A stretch of DNA of 64,000 nucleotides. It comes from Hormiphora californensis. Its lineage: Eukaryota > Ctenophora > Tentaculata > Cydippida > Pleurobrachiidae. How positions within the stretch are numbered: the stretch's first letter is position 1; every line of letters starts with the position of its first letter. Shown one piece after another: positions 54,370-64,000 of the stretch. The notes beneath the pieces are model-generated. The model was not told the origin of the DNA. It saw only the letters and a program-made list of their open reading frames with translations, and searched no databases. The stretch covers positions 7,285,298 through 7,349,297 of the forward strand of contig CM035353.1 of the NCBI GenBank assembly GCA_020137815.1, written 5' to 3'. The position numbers were made by a program, and so were the translations under genes.

Positions 54370-54908
54370 GAAGAGTCTGAACAATAGGAAGAGTCTGAAC
54401 AAGAGGAAGAGTCTGGACAAGAGGAAGAGTCTGGACAAGAGGAAGAGTCTGAATAAGAGGAAGAGTCTGAACAAGAGGAAGAGTCTGAACAAGAGGAAGA
54501 GTCTGAACAAGAGGAAGAGTCTGAACAATAGGAAGAGTCTGAACAATAGGAAGAGTCTGAACAAGAGGAAGAGTCTGAACAATAGGAAGAGTCTGAACAA
54601 GAGGAAGAGTCTGGACAAGAGGAAGAGTCTGAACAAGAGGAAGAGTCTGAACAAGAGGAAGAGTCTGGACAAGAGGAAGAGTCTGAACAAGGGGAAGAGT
54701 CTGAACAAGAGGAAGAGTCTGAACAAGAGGAAGAGTCTGAACAAGAGGAAGAGTCTGAACAAGAGGAAGAGTCTGAATAAGAGGAAGAGTCTGAACAAGA
54801 GGAAGAGTCTGGACAAGAGGAAGAGTCTGGACAAGAGGAAGAGTCTGAACAAGAGGAAGAGTCTGAACAAGAGGAAGAGTCTGAACAAGAGGAATTGAGT
54901 CTGAACAA
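54283..54908 (+). repeat. 18-bp minisatellite overlapping the gene B tail
   Basis: About 34 copies of GAAGAGTCTGAACAAGAG with point variants (CAATAG, GAATAAGAG, GGACAA). In the tail frame each unit is six codons (EESEQE), but several variants create stops, the first at 54367. Confidence 0.95.
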
Positions 54909-55008
54909 GACTAGATGACGAACCAATCTCGAAGATATCAATGAAGTATGTTACAAGCATGTCTAGACATTAATTATAGACACTGAAGGGAGAAAAAATC
55001 ATCCTTAG

Positions 55009-56495
55009 CACGGTGTCCCTTAAGGAGGTGAAACCTCGACTAGATAAAGTTTTTTGGAGACCGGACCTAGGTTACGTATTTGTGACCGAGGAATCCGAAA
55101 AACATAAAATTAAAATCGAAAACGTAGCGGTTTTTGCGTAAAACGGCAAAAACTGTCATTTTTCAGCGATTTTCGACTTTTTACGCTTTCTAGAGATTTT
55201 AAAAATATTTCCTTACAAGATATGATCTTGTGCTTCTAGACTAATAAAATACAATCGATTTGCTACAAATTGGTCCCGGGTTTGTGTGATTTGGTCAAAA
55301 GCTCTCTTTACTGTGGCCCATCAAAGATGGCCACTCTGCAAATACGTTTTTGGCTCCTGTGGCCGCAGATGTAAACCAAAAGAAGATTTATTATACACCA
55401 AAATTTGCGTCTTCTGAAGGCGAACAACCTGGTTTTTACGAAATTTGATTTCATGCAGGCGTTCAAAAATTACAGCCGAAAAACTGGTACAGTGGATTTC
55501 GGAAATACCCCTACTTCAACAAACCCTAATCCAGATAAGATTTCGAAAAATATACATCTTCATACATGAAAATGAAGCTCAGACAAATGCCAACGTGATG
55601 CAAAAAACGGGAAGTGTGTAAATTATTTCGTTTAGAAGCTATAGCGAAAATAAAAGTGCTTGTATTTGCCTTGAAAACACCCTCTAAAAACCATACTTTC
55701 AGACAATTTCTGACAATTTCAAACAAATTCTGTCCACAGGGGACTAAGTTGGTGCACTGGAGGTTACATTTTATTTGTATTGCATTTTTAGACAGATTTG
55801 CTATTTTTCAGGGCTTTTAGAGGATGTTTTCAAGGCAAATACAAGCACTTTTATTTTCGCTATAGCTTCTAAACGAAATAATTTACACACTTCCCGTTTT
55901 TTGCATCACGTTGGCATTTGTCTGAGCTTCATTTTCATGTATGAAGATGTATATTTTTCGAAATCTTATCTGGATTAGGGTTTGTTGAAGTAGGGGTATT
56001 TCCGAAATCCACTGTACCAGTTTTTCGGCTGTAATTTTTGAACGCCTGCATGAAATCAAATTTCGTAAAAACCAGGTTGTTCGCCTTCAGAAGACGCAAA
56101 TTTTGGTGTATAATAAATCTTCTTTTGGTTTACATCTGCGGCCACAGGAGCCAAAAACGTATTTGCAGAGTGGCCATCTTTGATGGGCCACAGTAAAGAG
56201 AGCTTTTGACCAAATCACACAAACCCGGGACCAATTTGTAGCAAATCGATTGTATTTTATTAGTCTAGAAGCACAAGATCATATCTTGTAAGGAAATATT
56301 TTTAAAATCTCTAGAAAGCGTAAAAAGTCGAAAATCGCTGAAAAATGACAGTTTTTGCCGTTTTACGCAAAAACCGCTACGTTTTCGATTTTAATTTTAT
56401 GTTTTTCGGATTCCTCGGTCAAAAATACGTAACCTAGGTCCGGTCTCCAAAAAACTTTATCTAGTCGAGGTTTCACCTCCTTAAGGGACACCGTG
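55009..56495. mobile_element. Foldback DNA element, TTAG duplication
   Basis: The ends CACGGTGTCCCTTAAGG and its complement are flanked by TTAG (55005-55008 and 56496-56499). The arms, each about 720 bases (centre near 55752), are almost identical; mirrored frames of 66-67 codons result. No transposase. Superfamily uncertain. Confidence 0.85.
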
Positions 56496-56499
56496 TTAG

Positions 56500-56937
56500 A
56501 AGACATTTAGCTGCTACGAGTTCTGTTTGACAACGAGTATCACTTGGTGCCGGTCGTCTCGTTAAGTTTCGTTTCAAAAGCAGTTTGTTCTATCCCAATG
56601 ATAAGTTATACTAGAGAGTTCTATTAGAAAGTAAAGACATAATATAATAATAGGTTATGTTGGGGTTATGTTAAACATAAACATTAACTACAGCTGCCTT
56701 TTTCATGATCTAAATGTTGTGTTTTATCTTGTTCACGCACGACACACACGTCCCATGACACACGACGACGCGAGTTTATATATTTTCTCAATGGATGCTT
56801 TGCGTCCTCGCTCGTGTCACCCAGTCATACTCATAAAATTCCGGTTAATTTTGTTACACGATACAGAGTCAGGGACACAAAAATCAAACCATCAAGGTTC
56901 GTACTCCTACTTTGGGTCATCTCCTCGTAGCATAATA
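56500..56937. other. Spacer, nothing recognised
   Basis: AT-rich; a 90-codon frame (56668-56940) has no domain. It ends where the duplicated block begins. Confidence 0.35.
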
Positions 56938-58045
56938 TGATCAGAACATCTACCTTTCCCTAATCTGGATCACCTTCCTCTCACGTATGGATCACATTTC
57001 ACAAACCTTAACATGGACCACACTTTTATTTCTCCCTTAACAAGTAAACCTGCAACCAGGAGAAGTGAAACTTACGAATGTTTAAAGTAGGGGATAGTTT
57101 CCTATGATCAACTTTGAATTAGCCAAAACAGTTAAGTAGTTTGGTGGTTAGACTCTGATTGGGGCCACTGGGGATTCCAAGCTGGTCTCACGCGATATCG
57201 TGGATTCCGGCATTCAGGAAAACGACAATGATTAGTGTTGTTAATAAAGCTAAATACAGCGATACCAGCTTGGAGGCCACCAGTGGCCCCCACTCCAATT
57301 GTCATCATGCCACGGACGGTGCAACCGGCCCTTCTATTTAGTATTTAAGGTTGACACAGCAGTGGTTAGACTAACAATGGAGCCATTTTAGTGTATTTTT
57401 TCCCTTTTTTAGTGTAGGATGCTTTTTCGGCAGCACGCACCTGTTTACTTCTAACACCCAGATCGTAAATTTAACGGCGCCCGATACACAACAACCACCC
57501 GACAGGCGACAACCGGATTTTAGGGAGGAAAGAGAAAAAAACAGCGAAAAAAACGCAGATTTGTGAAACGCGAACGTCGGGTTTGAAACTCAAAAACAAC
57601 AAATCACACCTCGCCGCCCGGACGCGCGTAAAATTATGCGTCGCAATCAACGTAACGCGCGAATCGTGTCTGGATACGCTGCCAAAAATTTACTTTCGTA
57701 GCCCGCGCCCGCGCGAAGAGAAATTTGTCGTCACGCACTTCACAAATTTCACTTTTTTGTCTTGACCTTGCAGGAGAATCTGGTGCATCTGGATGGCTTA
57801 CGACCAGGCCTTACCCCCATTTGGGCTTTGAGCTTAACCAGTTAGAATTTGTTGACTCAATAGCTCTACGATATGGTTTTGAAGCGAAAGATCTAGGCTC
57901 AACATGTGCTTGTGGTAAGCCTAATGATACCGATCACACCATGTCATGTGCTAAGGGCGGTTATACAATTCTCAGACACAGGGGCGTCGACACGGGTATG
58001 GCAGGTATGGCAGGTATGGCAGCCGCCATACCTGGAATTCCCAGG
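56938..58045 (+). repeat. Direct duplication, copy 1
   Basis: It shares with 59410-60690 the sequence from GATCAGAACATCTACCTTTC through the GCCGCCATACCTGGAATTCC segment, with few differences. Copy 1 lacks the MITE present in copy 2 at 59582-59763 and has a 16-base addition near 57445. Confidence 0.9.
57760..57978 (+). pseudogene. C-terminal fragment of a non-LTR-type element protein, copy 1
   Basis: It reads ASGWLTTRPYPHLGFELNQL, FVDSIALRYGF, CACGKPNDTDHTMSCAKGGY and TILRH. The order GAS-WL, F-D-L-RYG, C-CG-x6-H-x2-SC-KGG, RH is that of the segment that follows RT in element proteins common in cnidarian and sponge genomes (zinc-knuckle-like CCHC). It is cut by MITE sequence at 57979. Confidence 0.65.
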
Positions 58046-58345
58046 CAAGGTATTTTCTGGAAACTTTTTAAAAAAAAACGCTTTAAAAAAAAAAAATTTC
58101 CGGGGCTTTTTCCCCCCCACCAAAAAACCAAGGTTGGCCCTTGGGGGGTTTGGCCCCCCCCCCCCCCTGCCGGGGGCCCCCAAACCCCCTTTTTGGGTGG
58201 TTGCTATTTTTCGGGACAATCCGGGCTTTTTAGACCGGGGGCCCAAAAGTTTTGCGTAACCATAATAAGAGCCTTTGTAATTTTTTCCAAACCCCCCAAT
58301 TTTTTCCCAAACTTTTTTTCAAAAATGTCCCGAGGGGAATTTTAA
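58046..58345. other. Homopolymer-smeared sequence, suspected low-quality assembly
   Basis: Starting inside the MITE copy, the sequence degenerates into runs such as TTTTTAAAAAAAAACG and GGCCCCCCCCCCCCCC that seem to stretch the related DNA at 60690-60890. This looks like read-end base calling, not biology. Frames here should not be trusted. Confidence 0.55.
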
Positions 58346-59407
58346 TTATTAGTCATGGATAATGATCACGGATAACCAATAACCATTGATAATCAGATAT
58401 ATCTGATACAATCAGGTTCTAGATGCTAATTCGCTCTTTTCTCGGATGTTTTTAAAATCGTCTTATATTTAAGACAGTTATAACTTTAGATATGACTACC
58501 AACTACAACTGAAAATGCGGCAGTAAGCTTAATTTTATAAAATGAATCTGATTCAATGTTAATTTAGACTCTAAATCGCTTCTTTCTAGGTGTCTTAAAT
58601 TTAAGACAGTCATAAATCTAGATATGACTACAAATTATATCTGAAAATACAGCAGTTGACCTACGCTGGCAAAATATATATGATAAAATCATGAGTTATA
58701 GTTTAATTTGCTCTTTTCTAGGTTTTTTTGAAAATCGTCTTAAATCTTAATACAGTCAGATGCCCGTAACTGAATAACCGTAACTCCGATTTGCTTGAAA
58801 TTTTGAACGTGTGTTCAAGATGTCAAGGCAACACAACGTACCAAGCGGCGTGTTCGTAGAACGACGGGAAGGTTGTCTAAGACGCCAAACAAAACTTAAG
58901 ACAGTCATAACTTTTGTTATGACTGTCCGTTTTCTCTGTCCACGCTTTAATACAAGGTACACCACTAGACCTATCGACTCCCAAAGTTTCATGGTGATAG
59001 CTGTAAAACTGTGGCCTCCATCGTGTACGCAAAAAAGTGGTACAGTCAAGGTAGTTAGTCACGCTAAAAACGGCCATTTTGTCTAAAATACGACCATCTG
59101 TAGCGCAAAAACCGTAACTCCGATTTGCATGAAATTTTGAACGTGTGCTCTAGGTGTCAAGGCAACACGAACTACCAAGCGGCATGTTCGTAGTACAACG
59201 GAAAGGTTGTCTAAAACAAAGTTGAAATTGCCGATTTCAGACAATAAGTATAGTAGCGCTGTCAAAATTTTCAAAAATTTTCAAAATTTTTTTTTTCGCA
59301 ATTTCGATTTTCCTTTCACTGGGAGGAAAGATGCTTGCTAGAGGGACATTTTGGGGGAAATGATGGTTGGGGGAAGGGAGGATTGGGCCCCGGGCGCTTG
59401 CCAGCGC
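58346..59407. repeat. Region of diverged direct repeats
   Basis: TAAGACAGTCATAA and AGATATGACTAC recur at 58464-58930. A 100-bp unit (CCGTAACTCCGATTTGC, TGTCAAGGCAACACAA) occurs at 58788 and 59110. The end (59395-59411) holds the inverted hairpin GCGCTTGCCAGCGC of the Helitron-like family. No gene. Confidence 0.6.
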
Positions 59408-59581
59408 TATGATCAGAACATCTACCTTTCCCTAATCTGGATCACCTTCCTTTCACGTATGGATCACATTTCACAAACCTTAACATGGACCACACTTTTA
59501 TTTCTCCCTTAACAAGTAAACCTGCAACCAGGAGAAGTGAAACTTACGAATGTTTAAGAATTAAGGTAGGGGATAGTTTCC

Positions 59582-59763
59582 TATGGAGGCGAGACACTGT
59601 GTTGAGACGCGCACCATTGCGACGCGCATTGCGATGCGCATTTTGGCTTTGCGACGCGCACATGCGCGTCGCAATGCTTAAATGCGCGTCGCAAAGCCAA
59701 AATGCGAGTCGCAATGCGCGTCGCAATGGTGCGCGTCTCAACACAGTGTCTCGCCTCCATAAG
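59582..59763. mobile_element. MITE present only in duplication copy 2
   Basis: The ends GGAGGCGAGACACTGTGTTG and its complement enclose GC-rich GCGACGCGCATTGCGATGCG arms. Copy 1 has the empty site (TTCCTATGATCAAC at 57099), so the insertion is younger than the duplication. TA(T) flanks fit a short duplication. Confidence 0.85.
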
Positions 59764-60402
59764 ATCAACTTTGAATTAGCCAAAACAGTTAAGTAGTTTG
59801 GTGGTTAGACTCTGATTGGGGCCACTGGGGATTCCAAGCTGGTCTCACGCGATATCGTGGATTCCGGCATTCAGGAAAACGACAATGATTAGTGTTGTTA
59901 ATAAAGCTAAATACAGCGATACCAGCTTGGAGGCCACCAGTGGCCCCCACTCCAATTGTCATCATGCCACGGACGGTGCAACCGGCCCTTCTATTTAGTA
60001 TTTAAGGTTGACACAGCAGTGGTTAGACTAACAATGGAGCCATTTTAGTGTATTTTTTCCCTTTTTTAGTGTAGGATGCTTTTTCGGCAGCACGCACCAG
60101 ATCGTAAATTTAACGGCGCCCAATACACAACAACCACCCGACAGGCGACAAACGGATTTTAGGGAGGAAAGAGAGAACAGCAGCGAAAAAACGCAGATTT
60201 GTGAAACGCGAACGTCGGGTTTGAAACTCAAAAACAACAAATCACACCTCGCCGCCCGGACGCGCGTAAAATTATGCGTCGCAATCAACGTAACGCGCGA
60301 ATCGTGTCTGGATACGCTGCCAAAAATTTACTTTCGTAGCCCGCGCGAATTCGTAGCCCGAGAAATTTGTCGTCACGCACTTCACAAATTTCACTTTTTT
60401 GT

Positions 60403-60620
60403 CTTGACCTTGCAGGAGAATCTGGTGCATCTGGATGGCTTACGACCAGGCCTTACCCCCATTTGGGCTTTGAGCTTAACCAGTTAGAATTTGTTGACTC
60501 AATAGCTCTACGATATGGTTTTGAAGCGAAAGATCTAGGCTCAACATGTGCTTGTGGTAAGCCTAATGATACCGATCACACCATGTCATGTGCTAAGGGC
60601 GGTTATACAATTCTCAGACA
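60403..60620 (+). pseudogene. Non-LTR-type element protein C-terminal domain, copy 2, part 1
   Basis: Same residues as copy 1 (ASGWLTTRPYPHL...CACGKPNDTDHTMSCAKGG). It ends at the AGACA duplication before the MITE and resumes at 60943. Confidence 0.7.
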
Positions 60621-60942
60621 CAGGGGCGTCGACACGGGTATGGCAGGTATGGCAGGTATGGCAGCCGCCATACCTGGAATTCCCAGGCAAAGGTGAATTT
60701 CTTGGGAAAATGCTTTAAAATGCTTGCTTAAACAAAAAAATTTCCGGGGGCTTCGCCCCCTACACCCCCTACACCCCCACCAGAGGCTCCCCCCCCTGGA
60801 CCCCGGTTGGGGGGCTGCGCCCCCCAAGCCCCCTGCCGGAGCTCCCTACGCGCCCTCCGGGCGCTCCGGTCGCATATTTGTACGCCACATATACCGGTGC
60901 TTCGCACCGACTGCCTGGCCCGAACCCGTGTCGACGCCCCTG
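60621..60942. mobile_element. MITE with 5-bp AGACA duplication, inserted in the element protein
   Basis: The ends CAGGGGCGTCGACACGGGT and its complement are flanked by AGACA (60616-60620 and 60943-60947). It contains GGTATGGCA repeats and a GC-rich hairpin region (GGGGGCTTCGCCCCC). CAGGG ends with a 5-bp duplication may fit a hAT-like group; assignment open. Confidence 0.75.
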
Positions 60943-61374
60943 AGACACGATAATATCAGAGACCTTATGGCTGAGATTTGTTCCTATGCCGGCCCCAAAG
61001 CTGTTGAAACCGAAAAGCTTCTGCAACCATGTCCAGATGGTATCCAGTTTCACCCATCGGCAAACACTGCTCCTGACGCACGAATGGATGTGGTTGCACT
61101 AGACCTGTGGCGTAAATCGCAACTTGCCCACATGGATGTGAGAGTCTTCCATGCCAATGCACCGTCCCATATCAACACGCCCATTGATCAACTCTACCGA
61201 AGGAATGAGTCAAGCAAAAAGCAATCATACGGTAAACGGGTTCGAGAAGTTGAAGGAGGGACATTTTCTCCATTGGTCATGAACACAGCAGGTGGGATAG
61301 CTAATGAGTTTCACAAAGTCTTGAAGACACTCTCATCCCGAATCTCAGAACGAGGTTACGGTTCTCATTACTGA
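60943..61374 (+). pseudogene. Non-LTR-type element protein C-terminal domain, copy 2, part 2
   Basis: It reads NIRDLMAEICSYAG, LLQPCPDG, ARMDVVALDLWR, MDVRVFHANAPSH, LYRRNESSKKQSYGKRV, EGGTFSPLVMNTAGG and LSSRISER, then TGA. This D-V-x7-W...DVRVF-x-P...YRR-E-x-K-x-YG-RV-EVE-G-F-PLV-S-GG pattern is the known restriction-endonuclease-like or post-RT region of this protein family. After the stop, LRTCLIALRGNRRKIAIA continues the family end in another frame. Confidence 0.7.
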
Positions 61375-62175
61375 GGACATGCCTCATAGCCTTGAGAGGA
61401 AATCGGAGGAAGATCGCCATCGCCAACCTAGCCTGCACTGAGCTTGTTACGTGAATTGAATAAGAAGAGGATAAGAAGAATTATCAAGACCGTGAATTAA
61501 TTAATTTATTGTTCCGTAATCCGTTTATCGGTTTTTTTCTTTTCCTTTTTTGTCACAGATTTTCATTTTTGACCAAACTCGTTAGCAAAAGTTAACACAA
61601 GAACCGGAGAACCGTACAATGAAGTTATGGCGCACCTGAGGACGAGGCTACGATTCTCCCTCCTGAGATCATGCCTTATTGCATTAAGTGGAAATCGGAG
61701 GAAGATTGCTATCACTAGTCTAACAAATACTGAACTGGTGAGAGGAATGAGAAGAACTTGAGGATCCGAGGATGAATTGATCCGAGGATGAATTGATTTA
61801 TTGTTCTGCTTTCTGTGTTTGTTGGTTTTATCCGAACAGCACCTCCTTTCTTTTTTCCGCAAAAGTTAAATATAGATGTTTTGAGTGCCAGCACGCACGT
61901 TTTCAAGGGTTAGAGCTAAAGTAGGGCTTAGGCTAGGGCTGGGGTTAGTGTTAAGCCTTAAGACTTCCTAACAGATAAACTTTGAATTAGCCAAAACGTT
62001 TGAGTGGTTTGGTGCCTGGTGGTTAGAGCTATTTTAGTGCAGGGTAACTGGAAGCGTTTGAAAGACAATTTTAAGACATTTTCAATACAACCAAGATCAA
62101 GTCTTTTTTATTAGGAACTGGTGATATAATTGTAATAGTTTGTCACACGCAAATACAACGCCGCACAATCTTTTG
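61375..62175. other. Second relic of the same protein end, then spacer
   Basis: At about 61612-61760 (plus) a frame reads NEVMAHLRTRLRFSLLRSCL and GNRRKIAIT...RGMRRT before TGA. This is the C-terminal end of the same element protein, duplicated from 61380-61440. The rest is AT-rich without features. Confidence 0.5.
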
Positions 62176-63615
62176 GGCAGGTCGGTAGAACTTCGACAGA
62201 ATTTAGGGCAGGTCAATTTAGGGCAGGTCTGAATTTAGGGCAGCTCTGAATTTAGGGCGGGTCTGAATTTAGGGCAGGTCTGAATTTAGGGCAGGTCAAT
62301 GTAGTGCAGGTCTGAATACTCAGAGTGACTGAGAGTTAATCGGATGATAGGTATTTAATGATCTTATGATGGTTGAGAGTAAGTTAGGAGGATACAAATA
62401 TTTAGGAATTCTTTGGGGGAGATTTAATATTACAGTCGGACCCGATTTAACGGCACCCTCGGGGGAAAGGGTTTTGTCCGTTAAATCGGGGTGTCCGTTA
62501 AATCGGGGTAGAGCATATTTGGCCCATAAAACCCTATTTTTGTCCAAAATTCTGTACTAAAAACCTCTAACTGTTAAATGCAATGTCCATGTATTGATTA
62601 CATGATCATTTCTGATTAGAAAAAGAAAGTAATTTCAAAATAATTTCAAAATAAGTTATAAAATTTTTTTAAGGTACTATATCAACCACGTCCGAATCGT
62701 TTATCGAATCAGTGCATCTTATCGCATGTCTTGCTGCTAATTAGACGAACCGATACGTGATACCATGCCGAATCGGGGCACTTTAAGCGGGGTGAGGAAG
62801 AATTTGAATTTCAAAATATATTTTTCTCTGAAAATTCATGGGGAGCACCGATCAAAGCATTGACAATCATTCTGTAAAATTTTGCAAAAAAAGTTATGAA
62901 AATTTTTCAAAGGTATATCAACCACGTCCGAATCGTGTTTCGAATCAGTGCATTTTATCGCACGTCCTGTCGTTAATTAGACGGTTCGAAACGAACCGAT
63001 ACGTGATCCCCATGAGGCCAGTTTAACAAGCGTCAAAATTGCGATTCGATGGGCCTCATGGGGATCACATATCTGTTCGTTTTAAACCGTCTAATTACCG
63101 GCAAGACATGCAATAAGATGCACCGATTCAAAACACGATTCGGACGTGGTTTCAAAAAAAAATTCAAAAAAAATTTCAAAAATTTTGGGGGAAATTTATC
63201 CTGCCGTTAAATCGGGGTGCCGCTAAATCGGGGGCCGTTAAATCGGGGTCCGACTGTATTTACTTGTTACAATAGTTATTGAGAGATATTAGAAGATAAG
63301 AATTTGGGTCAATGTTTTAGATGAGTAGGAATAGCGAGAAGCCACGTACAGGGGATTGTGCGACGTGCCGAGAGGAGAAGCTGCGACGTCAGCCTACTCA
63401 TCTAAACATTGACCCAAATTCTTATCTTCTAATATCTCTCCATAACTATTGTAACAAGTAAATAATATTAAATTGACCTGCCCTAAATTCAGACCTGCCC
63501 TAAATTCAGACACGCCCTAAATTCAGACCTGCCCTAAATTCAGACCTGCCCTAAATTCAGAGCTGCCCTAAATTCAGACCTGCCCTAAATTCTGTCGAAG
63601 TTCTACCGACCTGCC
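62176..63615. mobile_element. Foldback element of FB/Mutator type with 9-bp target duplication
   Basis: Terminal repeats begin GGCAGGTCGGTAGAACTTCG and continue as tandem copies of the 17-bp unit AATTTAGGGCAGGTCTG (62215-62315; inverted 63470-63590). AATCTTTTG flanks both ends (62167-62175 and 63616-63624), a 9-bp duplication. Inverted repeats made of subrepeats plus a 9-bp duplication are the hallmarks of Drosophila FB elements and their MULE relatives. The centre holds an inserted pogo-like element and a separate inverted pair (63270-63333/63393-63460). Confidence 0.85.
62433..63256. mobile_element. Long pogo-like element nested in the FB-type element
   Basis: The ends CAGTCGGACCCGATTTAACG and CGGGGTCCGACTG are flanked by TA. 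At 824 bp it is longer than the other copies and has TTAAATCGGGG in place of TTACCGGGG repeats, so it is a separate subfamily. Its interior repeats AACCACGTCCGAATCG in both orientations. No transposase seen. Confidence 0.8.
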
Positions 63616-63624
63616 AATCTTTTG

Positions 63625-63876
63625 AATGTGCGGCCCCTGCTGGCTGCCTCTACAGTCTACTGTATTAAGTTAAAAATTCAACTTGATACCACTAAGAATA
63701 AATAGTGCAAATATTCCGGAAATTGGATTCTGAAATCTAAAAACAATTAAAATCAATCCAACAGCTGGATTGAGGGTTGATTTTAGTTGTTTAAATTATT
63801 TATAGTTGGATCCCAGCAGTAAATCATTTGGTATGCTATCGGTTTACCAAAAGTATTTCTATCACTCTGTAGCAAT
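63625..63876. other. Spacer before the right-edge ORF
   Basis: AT-rich; a loose inverted pair around 63720-63790 (AATTGGATTCTGAAAT / ATCCAACAGCTGGATTG). Possible promoter of the next gene. Confidence 0.35.
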
Positions 63877-64000
63877 ATGACGACTGGAATGTCTTGTTGC
63901 GGTGAAACTGAGGAGCTGAATCAGTCACGATTTCAAGAGTGGAGTTTAGAGAAACAGATTGAAAACCATCCCTCACTCCATCATCTGCCAGACGAGATCA
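63877..64000 (+). CDS. Possible start of an unrecognised gene, cut by the window edge
   Basis: ATG at 63877 opens MTTGMSCCGETEELNQSRFQ and stays open for 41 codons to the edge (EKQIENHPSLHHLPDEI). Composition is soluble and charged. No domain can be named. Confidence 0.4.
   Translation, partial: MTTGMSCCGETEELNQSRFQEWSLEKQIENHPSLHHLPDEI

Larger units (their letters stand above)
59410..60690 (+). repeat. Direct duplication, copy 2
   Basis: Matches 56938-58045. It contains an extra palindromic MITE and continues into the rest of the element protein. The junction at 59408-59411 adjoins a Helitron-like 5' end on the minus strand. Confidence 0.9.

Noticed and set aside
54108-54960. Minus-strand Ser/Cys-rich and Leu/Phe-rich ORFs of more than 260 codons
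   Set aside because: Antisense reading of the 18-bp minisatellite; stop-free only because of the repeat.

Overview
The window is eukaryotic nuclear DNA. It has GT-AG introns, extracellular animal protein modules (kringle, LDL-receptor class A, seven-transmembrane receptor) and a very dense load of DNA transposons and retroelements. Short introns (about 90-240 bases where no transposon has landed), AT-rich spacers and many foldback elements suggest an early-branching animal, possibly a demosponge. That assignment is an inference; no taxonomic marker gene is present. One stretch (about 58046-58345) looks like low-quality sequence, so some frameshifts may be assembly errors.

Host genes. At the left end is a minus-strand gene (gene C, about 6619 down to 1). 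Its exons, all with matching splice phases, encode a six-cysteine kringle followed by a Cys-rich/LDLa ectodomain. Facing away from it is gene A (plus, 6983-10640), which encodes the same kind of ectodomain fused to a divergent 7TM region and a long acidic repeat tail. Gene D (minus, 11816-11103) is a small secreted single-kringle protein. About 40 kb away lies gene B (plus, 49258-54369), a paralogue of gene A with a better preserved rhodopsin-like 7TM domain (CWVP in TM6, NPLFY in TM7) and an unrelated acidic repeat tail. So A, B and C share one extracellular module used in two architectures: as LDLa receptors and downstream of a kringle. A new gene may begin at 63877.

Mobile DNA. From 12 to 48 kb the window is mostly nested elements. 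A TA-flanked foldback element (14163-17649) with 16-bp subrepeats carries an L1-type ORF1-like gene and interrupts a host reading frame. A Ty3/gypsy LTR retrotransposon (20246-29627, target duplication AGAC) lies next to a palindromic piggyBac-type element (29641-38979, TTAA). The piggyBac element contains a pogo-like MITE, Helitron-like elements and a non-LTR retrotransposon with an intact 1071-codon ORF. Their insertion sites are five bases apart, so about 18.7 kb was added at one host point. Further foldback elements or MITEs lie at 878-2266 (TTAA), 39300-40497 (TA), 42095-42319 (TAA), 46276-47616, 55009-56495 (TTAG) and 62176-63615 (9-bp duplication, Drosophila FB-like).

The right end (56938-61760) has a direct duplication carrying the C-terminal part of a non-LTR-type element protein, split by a MITE with 5-bp target duplication. 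Small coding-like pieces between 12 and 48 kb (12206-12766, 13210-13488, 44104-44574, 45226-45435, 47901-48173) are not recognised.

All exon borders were placed by eye from consensus sites, phase and paralogue alignment, and none is backed by transcripts.
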